Source of the DNA: Niabella sp.
GTDB lineage: Bacteria > Bacteroidota > Bacteroidia > Chitinophagales > Chitinophagaceae
NCBI GenBank assembly: GCA_027493055.1
Contig: JAPUDO010000076.1
Coordinates: forward strand, 124,001-188,000
Reading direction: 5' to 3'
DNA length: 64,000 nt
This document shows, one piece after another, positions 26,033-32,690 of this stretch. A model generated the notes under the pieces. It was not told the DNA's origin. It searched no databases and was given only the letters and a program-made list of their open reading frames with translations. The stretch's first letter is position 1, and every line of letters starts with the position of its first letter. A program made the position numbers and the translations under genes.

Positions 26033-27048
26033 CTATTCTATTTTATTGATCAGTTCATTTATTTCTTTGAGCCTGGCTATTATTTCATCAAAGGCAGGAG
26101 CTGTACCATAGATCATAATCGCCAACATCTTATTGTAATCCTGCCTGAAGGTCTCTAATAAATCTTCGGTAGGAACAAAGGCAACCGTTTTTGAATGAAG
26201 TGTATCATAAGAAATATCCTTTAAACGTATCCAGTTCCTCCGGTGTTCAATGATCGTATTATAAAGTGCTGCATCTGTCAGTACCTGCTCTAATACATTT
26301 TTATCTGTCATTTGAACAAGGTCATATAAATGCCTCGATTGGCGTTCTACATCCGGCTGCAGGATATCTTTTTTTAATATCTTTTCGTGCATCAGGCATA
26401 TCTTCTCAATAAAGGTTTTATGCGGTGAAGCAACAGGTACTTCAAAAGGTTCTTCATTATAGGGCAACTGTGGAAAATGCTCTGAAAGAACAGACCTCAC
26501 CTGTACATATTCGAACGGTTCTTTAATGGAGCGTGTGCTGAACTCTACCTTTACCCTGTCGTCCAGATAGTCATCAGGCTCATATAAGGATGTATAGGTT
26601 ACATATAATTCCTGGGGGTCTTTATCCGGAAGTTCAGGGTCTATTGATGCAGCATACACCTCAATGCGTTTACCATACAGGTTATAATCATACAATTTCT
26701 GTTCAAGCTGTTCTTTTATTGTATGGGTAACAAAAAGGCAACCTCTTTTTTTTACTTTCTTTACATAAGTGTGTGAAGGTTCCTGCTGATAACTCATTCC
26801 GAAAGCTTCAGGAGATAATGCAATATCTATATCTTCCGATAGCCGTTCTATCAAATGCCAGCCTTTGCTAAGTGAGGTTCCCCCTTTAAAAATAAAATGC
26901 CTGCACAAGGCAACTCAAACAATGCCTTTAATACTAAAGTGACCCACCAGTCTTTTTCAATAGCCTTTGTATTAATACCACTTCTTACCTGCACCTGTTC
27001 CAGAGATACTCTTCGTTGTGCATCGGTAAGCGCTAACCATTCTGTCAT
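26033..27048 (-). pseudogene. AbiEii-type nucleotidyltransferase toxin, frameshifted
   Basis: Two overlapping frames together give one AbiEii protein of about 340 residues. From 27048 the first frame reads MTEWLALTDAQRRVSLEQVQ and on to TLVLKALFELPC, then becomes nonsense. From about 26902 the second frame reads RHFIFKGGTSLSKGWHLIER and LSEDIDIALS. The joined core is F-K-G-G-T-S-L-S-K then S-E-D-I-D, the nucleotidyltransferase motif GG(T)S...D-x-D of AbiEii. A one-base deletion (or two-base insertion) near 26902-26907 separates the halves. AbiEii toxins transfer nucleotides to targets such as tRNA and cause growth arrest during phage infection, neutralised transcriptionally by AbiEi. It is coupled to the AbiEi-like gene by a 1-bp gap. 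It is either inactivated or a sequencing error. Confidence 0.85.
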
Positions 27049-27049
27049 T

Positions 27050-27652
27050 TTACGGCTTTAATAGTTTAAGAATAAAATCATGAATACGTGCCGGGGCTAA
27101 GGCCAGGTCTTTTCTTAAAAGATCAGCATCTTCTTTCAACAAAAAGTTTCTCAATTTTTGTTTTACCCCTTCTGATATGTTGTCTGTCCCCAGCTCTTCC
27201 AGTGCCTGTATCACCAGGCTGCTTAGAGAGCCTTTTAAAGCCATCTTTTTAGCTGTAGTCGGCTTAAAGGTAACCAGTGTTTTACCTACACGTATTTTGC
27301 GACGCTGGCCATTGGTAATATATACTAACTTAGTAGGTACTTGTGTTGATATGCCCAGTTTATTAAGTGCATACATGCCTGAAGGGCGAATACGGATGCG
27401 TTCTTTACGGGCAATAGCTGCTGCCACCTCTTCAGCTGATGGGCTTAACTCACCAAATAAAGGATCTTTTTTAGGCTTATAGTAAATGCCATGTGCCAGC
27501 CTTTTTATCCTACCCTTATCCGCCTGTCGTGACAGGGCCATATTAATAGCAGTAGCCGTTCCCATCCCTCTAAAATCAGTTTGCACAACAATGCTTCCTT
27601 CTTTTTGATTTTCAATCTTGCGTTCTATCTTATGGCTGATGCTGTTTTCCAT
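27050..27652 (-). CDS. AbiEi-like antitoxin / DUF6088-family winged-helix protein
   Basis: 200 residues from the ATG at 27652 (MENSISHKIERKIENQKEGS); a further upstream ATG at 27667 is less likely. An N-terminal winged-helix region is visible (VVQTDFRGMGTATAINMALS, then GRIKRLAHGIYYKPKKDPLF). RIKRLAHGIYY is the typical recognition and wing signature of AbiEi/DUF6088 antitoxins. The rest (PSGMYALNKLGISTQVPTKL) is the C-terminal domain. AbiEi binds inverted repeats in its own promoter and represses the operon. Matching AT-rich repeats lie at 27688-27737. The toxin gene follows 1 bp after its stop. Confidence 0.85.
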   Translation of the reverse strand: MENSISHKIERKIENQKEGSIVVQTDFRGMGTATAINMALSRQADKGRIKRLAHGIYYKPKKDPLFGELSPSAEEVAAAIARKERIRIRPSGMYALNKLGISTQVPTKLVYITNGQRRKIRVGKTLVTFKPTTAKKMALKGSLSSLVIQALEELGTDNISEGVKQKLRNFLLKEDADLLRKDLALAPARIHDFILKLLKP

Positions 27653-27687
27653 TATGCAAAAGTACAAATTCTGTTATTAATTAATGT

Positions 27688-27737
27688 AAAATAATAACAT
27701 TATTGTTACTATAAATTGAAAAATAATAACAATATTA
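27688..27737 (-). promoter_or_regulatory. Candidate AbiEi operator: two AT-rich direct repeats
   Basis: AAAATAATAACATTATTG (27688-27705) recurs as AAAATAATAACAATATTA at 27720-27737, starting 32 bp apart (about three helical turns). The first copy is itself an inverted repeat (AATAAT-aac-ATTATT). They lie 36-85 bp upstream of the AbiEi start, where AbiE operators are expected for negative autoregulation. Confidence 0.5.
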
Positions 27738-27802
27738 CATATTTAATTACTTATTTTCAAATCAGATGCAAATCAAGAAAGTACAGTATAATCTAAATAA
27801 AA

Positions 27803-27833
27803 AAGTCTTGTGAGTCAATGACTTACAAGACTT
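27803..27833 (-). terminator. Hairpin followed by T-run on the minus strand
   Basis: A 15-bp arm (27803-27817) pairs with 27819-27833 with one mismatch and a 1-nt centre, then a T-rich tract follows on the minus strand. It lies directly behind the tRNA-Leu-like 3' end at 27838-27853, just as the true tRNA is followed by its own terminator. Confidence 0.55.
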
Positions 27834-27837
27834 ATGT

Positions 27838-27853
27838 GTGCCCAAGACTGGAT
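27838..27853 (-). repeat. Second tRNA-Leu 3'-end-like sequence
   Basis: GTGCCCAAGACTGGAT matches GTGCCCGAGACTGGAT at the tRNA-Leu 3' end (28003-28018) in 15 of 16 positions. The bases on its right do not form a full tRNA, although GGATCATGGAATCATCC (minus strand) vaguely resembles a T-arm. A hairpin CCACGCT/AGCGTGG lies at 27902-27918. Confidence 0.5.
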
Positions 27854-27969
27854 GATTCCATGATCCATATACTCTCACAAGGGGCTTACCCAAAACCTTT
27901 ACCACGCTTTCAGCGTGGAGGCTTTTTATCTTTCCACTTACAAAAGCACGCTTTTGACGCTCCAAAATA

Positions 27970-27999
27970 AAAAAGCCTCTCCAACTTCGTTGGAAAGGC
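27970..27999 (-). terminator. Rho-independent terminator of tRNA-Leu
   Basis: On the minus strand the sequence GCCTTTCCAAC-GAA-GTTGGAGAGGC forms a strong stem with one non-canonical pair, followed by TTTTTT. It begins five bases after the tRNA 3' end. Confidence 0.85.
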
Positions 28000-28003
28000 C
28001 TTG

Positions 28004-28089
28004 TGCCCGAGACTGGATTCGAACCAGCACGCCGTGTTACCAGCACTACCACCTCAAAGTAGCGTGTCTACCAATTTCACCACCCGGGC
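28004..28089 (-). tRNA. tRNA-Leu (anticodon GAG)
   Basis: Read on the minus strand it begins GCCCGGGTGGTGAAATTGGT and ends with the T-arm CTGGTTCGAATCCAG and the 3' acceptor CTCGGGC. The acceptor stem pairs GCCCGGG with CTCGGGC (one G-T wobble). The D-arm has AATTGGTAGACAC. The anticodon arm CTACTTTGAGGTGGTAG gives anticodon GAG. A long variable arm (TGCTGGTAACACGGCGTG) is typical of leucine tRNA. The CCA end is not encoded; the discriminator is A at 28004. It resembles E. coli leuU in the anticodon arm. Confidence 0.96.
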
Positions 28090-28269
28090 TTTTAGTAATT
28101 TTAAATAATAAATTTAAAATATTGAATACTAAATTATTTGTAAGAACTAAAGGATCGCAAAGGTAAGAAAAAAGTCGGAAAAGTTCGAGGTCAGGAAGTC
28201 GGTAAGTCAGCGCTCTGTGTCAACTCTTAAACCCGTAACTTATCAACTTCAAACCGCTAATCATTCACC

Positions 28270-28440
28270 GCTGTGCGAAGCGTCTTCGCTTCGCAATACT
28301 ATTCTGTTGCCTGTGGCAACCTTTTGAAGCAAAAGCTTTATGTGCTAATAGTCGGGGGACAGAGGTCTGAAGTCCGAAGACGGAGGTCCGGGGCATGGTG
28401 ATTTCCACTGTCATCTGTTAACTGTCATCCGTCAACTTCT
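28270..28440. repeat. Short hairpins and word-like repeat tract downstream of lepA
   Basis: Three small inverted repeats follow each other: GCGAAGCG-TCTT-CGCTTCGC (28277-28296), GTTGCC/GGCAAC, and CTTTT/CAAAAG. Between 28352 and 28440 lies a tract of near-repeated words (GTCTGAAGTCCGAAGACGG; GACAGTTAACAGATGACAG on the minus strand) ending exactly at the lepA stop. Similar words occur behind other genes at 53051-53560. No gene is seen in 28090-28440. Confidence 0.5.
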
Positions 28441-30234
28441 CTAATCATCCAGCTTCAGCACCGCTAAAAACGCTTCCTGCGGCACTTCCACGTTACCTAT
28501 CTGGCGCATACGCTTTTTACCTTCCTTCTGCTTTTCCAGCAGCTTACGTTTACGGCTGATATCACCACCATAACATTTGGCCGTTACATCTTTACGCATC
28601 GCCGAAATATTTTCTCGCGCTACAATTTTGGCGCCTATAGCCGCCTGTATAGCGATCTGGAACTGCTGACGCGGTAACAGCTCTTTCAGCTTTTCGCAAA
28701 GCTTGCGGCCAAAATCCTGCGCCCGGCTGCGGTGAATCAATGCGCTCAGCGCATCTACCTTTTCGTTGTTCAACAGTATATCCATCTTCGAAATATCACT
28801 GTCCCGATAGCCTAAAGGATGATAATCGAACGATGCATAGCCGCGGGTTTGTGATTTCAGTTTATCATAAAAGTCAAACACAATCTCTGTTAAAGGCATT
28901 TCAAAGATCAGTTCCACGCGCGTAGTAGTAAGATAACTCTGGTTTATTAAAATACCACGCTTACCCAAACACAGCGTCATAATATTACCGATATATTCCG
29001 GCTTGGTAATAATCTGTGCTTTAATATAAGGCTCTTCAATCCTTTCTGTCTTTACCGGGTCGGGGAATTCTGAAGGGTTATTGACAATAATCTTTTCCCC
29101 TTTGGTAGTATAGGCAATAAAGCTTACGTTGGGTACGGTAGTAATAACCATCTGGTTAAACTCACGTTCCAGACGCTCCTGTATAATCTCCATGTGCAGC
29201 ATTCCCAGGAAGCCGCAACGGAAACCAAAGCCCAGCGCCTGCGAGGTTTCCAGCTCAAAGGTTAAAGAAGCATCATTCAGCTGCAGCTTGTCCATGCAAT
29301 CGCGCAGCTCTTCAAACTCATCGGTATTGACCGGGTAAATACCTGCAAATACCATCGGCTTTACTTCTTCAAAGCCCTTAATAGCAACAGGGTTCATGTT
29401 ATTGGCCAGTGTAATGGTATCCCCTACTTTTACCTCCTTAGCATTCTTGATGCCCGTAATAATATACCCTACATCGCCAGCTCTGATCTCTTTTTTCTCG
29501 GTCATTTTCAGTTTCAGAATGCCAATCTCGTCCGCCTCATATTCCTGCCCGGTGCTTACAAACTTTACCTTATCGCCCTTCCTGATCGTTCCGTTTAAAA
29601 TGCGGTAATACACAATAATACCACGGAAACTGTTAAATACGCTGTCAAAGATCAATGCCTGCAGCGGCGCCTCTTCGTCGCCTTTAGGTGCCGGTATTCT
29701 TTCTATGATGGCTTCCAGCACTTCCTCAATACCCAAACCCGTACGGCCGCTGGCCAAAAGAATATCCTCCGGCTTGCAGCCAATCAGGTCAATGATCTGA
29801 TCTTTAACCTCATCAATCATTGCCCCGTCCATGTCTATTTTGTTGATAACAGGAATGATTTCCAGGTCGTTCTCAATAGCCAGGTACAGATTGCTGATGG
29901 TTTGTGCCTGTATGCCCTGCGTGGCATCTACCAACAGCAGCGCACCTTCGCAGGCTGCCAGCGCCCGGCTTACCTCATAGCTGAAATCCACGTGACCGGG
30001 AGTATCAATCAGGTTCAGCGTATAATCTCCGCCAGCCTTCGATTTATAATTGATCTGTATAGCATGGCTCTTAATAGTGATCCCTTTTTCCCTTTCCAGG
30101 TCCATATCATCCAGTACCTGGTCCATCATTTCGCGGTCGCTGATGGTGTTCGTTGTTTGCAAAAGCCTGTCTGCCAGGGTACTTTTACCATGGTCAATAT
30201 GTGCAATAATGCAGAAATTCCTGATATGCTTCAT
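28441..30234 (-). CDS. lepA: Elongation factor 4 (LepA), back-translocating GTPase
   Basis: 597 residues, the normal LepA length (about 600). The G1 loop is AHIDHGKST (residues 10-18), followed by the switch I region [15 protein letters not shown]3 [13 protein letters not shown]4 NKIDMDGA and G5 SGRTGLG. The C-terminal LepA-specific domain is visible ([20 protein letters not shown] and [20 protein letters not shown]). EF4 binds ribosomes and promotes back-translocation or aids 30S maturation under ionic and cold stress. It is divergent from the small gene at 30382 and apparently monocistronic. Confidence 0.98.
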   Translation of the reverse strand: MKHIRNFCIIAHIDHGKSTLADRLLQTTNTISDREMMDQVLDDMDLEREKGITIKSHAIQINYKSKAGGDYTLNLIDTPGHVDFSYEVSRALAACEGALLLVDATQGIQAQTISNLYLAIENDLEIIPVINKIDMDGAMIDEVKDQIIDLIGCKPEDILLASGRTGLGIEEVLEAIIERIPAPKGDEEAPLQALIFDSVFNSFRGIIVYYRILNGTIRKGDKVKFVSTGQEYEADEIGILKLKMTEKKEIRAGDVGYIITGIKNAKEVKVGDTITLANNMNPVAIKGFEEVKPMVFAGIYPVNTDEFEELRDCMDKLQLNDASLTFELETSQALGFGFRCGFLGMLHMEIIQERLEREFNQMVITTVPNVSFIAYTTKGEKIIVNNPSEFPDPVKTERIEEPYIKAQIITKPEYIGNIMTLCLGKRGILINQSYLTTTRVELIFEMPLTEIVFDFYDKLKSQTRGYASFDYHPLGYRDSDISKMDILLNNEKVDALSALIHRSRAQDFGRKLCEKLKELLPRQQFQIAIQAAIGAKIVARENISAMRKDVTAKCYGGDISRKRKLLEKQKEGKKRMRQIGNVEVPQEAFLAVLKLDD

Positions 30235-30381
30235 TTTCTTAAAACCCCGTTAGGGCGTGCAAAGGTACGTATTTGAAATTTCTTATTTGTAATTTGCAAA
30301 TTGAAGACATTACCCGCGCATGTTTGGCTTAGTTTATGTGCTATCTTTGATATACCATCAAACTCTTTTAAATTATTTAAT

Positions 30382-30729
30382 ATGCAACAGCCTGTAGAAA
30401 TGACCACACTAAGCCAGGTGCTTGAAAAGCTCAGGCTAAAAGGTGTTGATAATGAAATCAAAATGAACGGAGATAAACAAATGGTCTCTGAGCAATCAGG
30501 GAAAGTATATCGCCCTGAAGACCTGGTGATCTTCAAAACATTCAGATTTGAAGGGGATTCTGACCCCGGGGATAACTCTGCATTATATATAACCGAAGAC
30601 AAAGAGGGGGAAATAGGGTATATTCTTGATGCCTATGGCGCTTACAGCAATCATGATGGGTTTGAGTTTTCGGACTTTATTAAGAATATTAAAGTGGAAG
30701 ACCGGGACGAGCAGGAACTGTTTGGATAA
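30382..30729 (+). CDS. Small conserved Bacteroidota protein, often labelled phosphoribosylpyrophosphate synthetase
   Basis: 115 residues from the ATG at 30382 (MQQPVEMTTLSQVLEKLRLK); a frame extending back to 30301 has no protein-like character. The pattern YRPEDLVIFKTFRFEGDSDP and DNSALYITEDKEGEIGYILD matches a small acidic family common in Bacteroidota. Databases carry the name phosphoribosylpyrophosphate synthetase for it, but it has no PRPP-synthase domain. Its function is unknown. The motif F-R-F-E-G-x-S-D-P-x-D-x-S is its hallmark. Promoter sequences must lie in the 147-bp gap shared with divergent lepA. Its 3' end runs into a long hairpin at 30740-30842. Confidence 0.8.
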   Translation: MQQPVEMTTLSQVLEKLRLKGVDNEIKMNGDKQMVSEQSGKVYRPEDLVIFKTFRFEGDSDPGDNSALYITEDKEGEIGYILDAYGAYSNHDGFEFSDFIKNIKVEDRDEQELFG

Positions 30730-30739
30730 ATAAAAGAGA

Positions 30740-30842
30740 ATGTTTCAAAAGAGATGTCAGCCTGAGCTTGTCGAAGGATAACTATTTGGTTATCAATATT
30801 TCGTCAAGCTCAATATGACAACTAAATTGACTTTTGAAACAT
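30740..30842. repeat. 103-bp palindromic element (hairpin) between convergent genes
   Basis: The ends are a perfect 12-bp inverted repeat, ATGTTTCAAAAG (30740-30751) and CTTTTGAAACAT (30831-30842). Inside, TGTCA...TGAGCTTG-CGAA...ATAAC pairs with GTTAT...TTCG-CAAGCTCA...TGACA, so the whole element folds into one long imperfect stem. The inner CCTGAGCTTGTCGAAGG block is a widely seen bacterial repeat. It can act as a bidirectional terminator and looks like a non-autonomous mobile repeat. Confidence 0.75.
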
Positions 30843-30868
30843 CCACTCTTTATAAGATAGATGGAGGC

Positions 30869-31642
30869 TTATTTCAACAGCCCGTCTCTTTTGGCCCATT
30901 CTTCAACTTTGGCAGCACGGTCGCCACTTTCAGGGTGACTGCTTAACATTTTCTCTGTCTTCGAGCGCTCTGCCCCATCGCTTAACGAAGCCAGTTTTTT
31001 GAAAGCGCTGGCCATTCCCATCACATTGTAACCATTTCTTTTTAGAAAGTTATAACCATATTCATCTGCCTGGCTTTCCTGTTTACGGCTGTATTTTGAG
31101 CTTAAAATAGCATTGGCAAATTCTCCCAGCTGGCTTTCAGTAAGCGCAGCGGCAACGCCCGATTGTGAAGAAGCTGCATCGGCAATGGCTGCGCGTTTAT
31201 AGGCATCGCGAACAGCATCACGGGTATCTTTGTTTTTTACATGTCCAATTTCATGACCAATCACTGAAAGCACTTCATCATCCGTCATAAAATCCATTAA
31301 TGCAGCAAAAACACGTATACTGCCATCTGCACAGGCAAAAGCATTCATGTCTTTTACCAGGTACACTTTGTAATTGAGTGCAAGACCATCTTCGCTTTTA
31401 TGCTTGCCAAACAGCTTTTCCAGGCGTTTGGTATAAGGGCTTTCTGCATCAGCAACAGGATTGTTGGCATCCATCCAGTCAACTGCCTGCTTAGCCAGCT
31501 TTGCGGCATCGGCATCGCTGAAAGTAGCCGCTTTTACACCTTTACCTGCAGCCTCAACGGCTTTAGTATTTAATTTAATCTGGGCATAAGAAACACCTGT
31601 TAATGCAGCAATTACCCATAGGGTCAGTATCATTTTTTTCAT
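30869..31642 (-). CDS. M48-family secreted metalloprotease
   Basis: 257 residues. The signal peptide MKKMILTLWVIAALTGVSYA is cleaved before QIKL, or it acts as a periplasmic anchor. The zinc site is VIGHEIGHVKN (H130, E131, H134) with the third ligand in ESQADEYGYN. The latter is the ExxxD glutamate typical of M48 peptidases such as BepA and the Oma1/HtpX-like periplasmic group. There are no transmembrane helices apart from the signal, so it is a BepA-type soluble protease that likely acts on misassembled outer-membrane proteins; that role is inference. It is convergent with the small gene at 30382 across the palindromic element. Confidence 0.92.
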   Translation of the reverse strand: MKKMILTLWVIAALTGVSYAQIKLNTKAVEAAGKGVKAATFSDADAAKLAKQAVDWMDANNPVADAESPYTKRLEKLFGKHKSEDGLALNYKVYLVKDMNAFACADGSIRVFAALMDFMTDDEVLSVIGHEIGHVKNKDTRDAVRDAYKRAAIADAASSQSGVAAALTESQLGEFANAILSSKYSRKQESQADEYGYNFLKRNGYNVMGMASAFKKLASLSDGAERSKTEKMLSSHPESGDRAAKVEEWAKRDGLLK

Positions 31643-31729
31643 AAGTAAAACTACTTTTTTGGAGTTAACGGATTGAATTAAGTAGTGCGAAAATAAAGTT
31701 TCACCGGCTGAGAACCTAATTGCATCCTG

Positions 31730-31897
31730 TTATTTTCCAGGTGTTTCAGGAACCGGTTTTTTCTTTTTCAGATCTTCTTCACTGGAAGGAGGATCCGGAA
31801 ATCCCGGAACATCCTGATCTATGCGGGGGTCATTACTTTCTTTTACTTCCTTTTTAGTATTGATAGGATCTGTTGGCTTTTTATTTGATTTGCTCAT
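31730..31897 (-). CDS. Small basic/acidic hypothetical protein (55 aa)
   Basis: ATG at 31897, TAA at 31730. The product starts MSKSNKKPTDPINTKKEVKE and ends KKKKPVPETPGK. It is low-complexity, rich in Lys, Pro, Asp and Glu, with no hydrophobic core, so probably disordered. Short Lys/Pro-rich proteins with an FPDPP-like centre are common next to Bacteroidota housekeeping genes. It is too short for the usual length cut-offs but has a proper start and sits in a 313-bp gap otherwise empty. Function is unknown. Confidence 0.55.
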   Translation of the reverse strand: MSKSNKKPTDPINTKKEVKESNDPRIDQDVPGFPDPPSSEEDLKKKKPVPETPGK

Positions 31898-31955
31898 ACG
31901 GAAGGTTTATGGATCATAAGCAAAAAATCATGCCGGATTTAAGCAATAAAAATCG

Positions 31956-32594
31956 CTATACGCAGAATATAGTGTTACTGCCAATAAGATAGTAAGTATC
32001 GGATGGCGATACTTCATAGCCTGTATATAATCCAGTAAAAGCGCTAAATGCAGGCAACACCATACGGCGCTCCGATACAATAAAACAGGCCATCCTGTGC
32101 GATTGCCTTGCTTTACCGGTAATGATATACCCCGGGTGTATATGCCCTGATATAACAAAGCCGTTTTCTATGTTTCCGGCATGTTGATGGGTAATAACAA
32201 ACGGCTCCATCACATGATTCTTTCCCGTTAAGCGGATTCCGAGAGCCTCGTAATCTATATGCATCAATTTATCATGATTACCGGGAACCAGCACAAAATC
32301 TATGTCCGCGAAAGATGCACGCCATTGTTTAAAAAGATGGATATCAGCATTATAATCATGATGAAACATATCGCCGGCTACCACAATGGTACGGGGCTGG
32401 TACGTTTCAATAAGCACGGTTAATCTTTTTAAATCATCGGTCATTACCGTAGAAGGAATGGGTATACCCCGCGAACGAAAATAGCCGGTCTTACCCAGGT
32501 GCATATCAGCCAGGAAAAGCACCTGCTTCCGGGGCCAATGGATAGCCCGGTGCTTTGATAAAATAAGCGCTTCATTATTACAGGTTATTTCCAT
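31956..32594 (-). CDS. pdeM: Ligase-associated DNA damage response endonuclease PdeM
   Basis: 212 residues. A calcineurin-like phosphoesterase: LFLADMHLGKTGYFRSRGIP (metal Asp and His), VAGDMFHHDYNAD, VPGNHDKLM, ITHQHAGN and ISGHIHPGY. The short D-x-H-L-G-K start and overall size match the ligase-associated PdeM family found with LigD/Lhr-type clusters. It is the last gene of the set exonuclease, ligase, helicase, nuclease (38218 down to 31956). Family knowledge: a metal-dependent nuclease/phosphoesterase thought to act in end processing. The gap to the helicase (80 bp) holds a word-type hairpin. Confidence 0.92.
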   Translation of the reverse strand: MEITCNNEALILSKHRAIHWPRKQVLFLADMHLGKTGYFRSRGIPIPSTVMTDDLKRLTVLIETYQPRTIVVAGDMFHHDYNADIHLFKQWRASFADIDFVLVPGNHDKLMHIDYEALGIRLTGKNHVMEPFVITHQHAGNIENGFVISGHIHPGYIITGKARQSHRMACFIVSERRMVLPAFSAFTGLYTGYEVSPSDTYYLIGSNTIFCV

Positions 32595-32633
32595 ATTTGA
32601 ATATTGTGAATGGTAAGTAGGGAATAGTTAGTT

Positions 32634-32690
32634 GGGAGTAGTAAGTAGAGAATGTATCCCCTACTCGCTACTAACTACTCCCTATTCAAT
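32634..32690. repeat. Hairpin element with ATGTATCCCC loop at the helicase stop codon
   Basis: GGAGTAGTAAGTAG (32635-32648) pairs with CTACTAACTACTCC (32668-32681), 13 of 14. The loop contains ATGTATCCCC (32652-32661), identical to the loop of the element at 52113-52181. The right arm overlaps the last codons and stop of the helicase gene (stop at 32675-32677). Confidence 0.65.

Noticed and set aside
27762-28052. 96-codon open frame on the minus strand across the tRNA region
   Set aside because: It overlaps tRNA-Leu and its terminator and translates these structured sequences.
24180-28089. Complete mobile genomic island or phage
   Set aside because: No integrase, transposase, replication or phage structural genes are present; only att-like repeats and a relic are visible.
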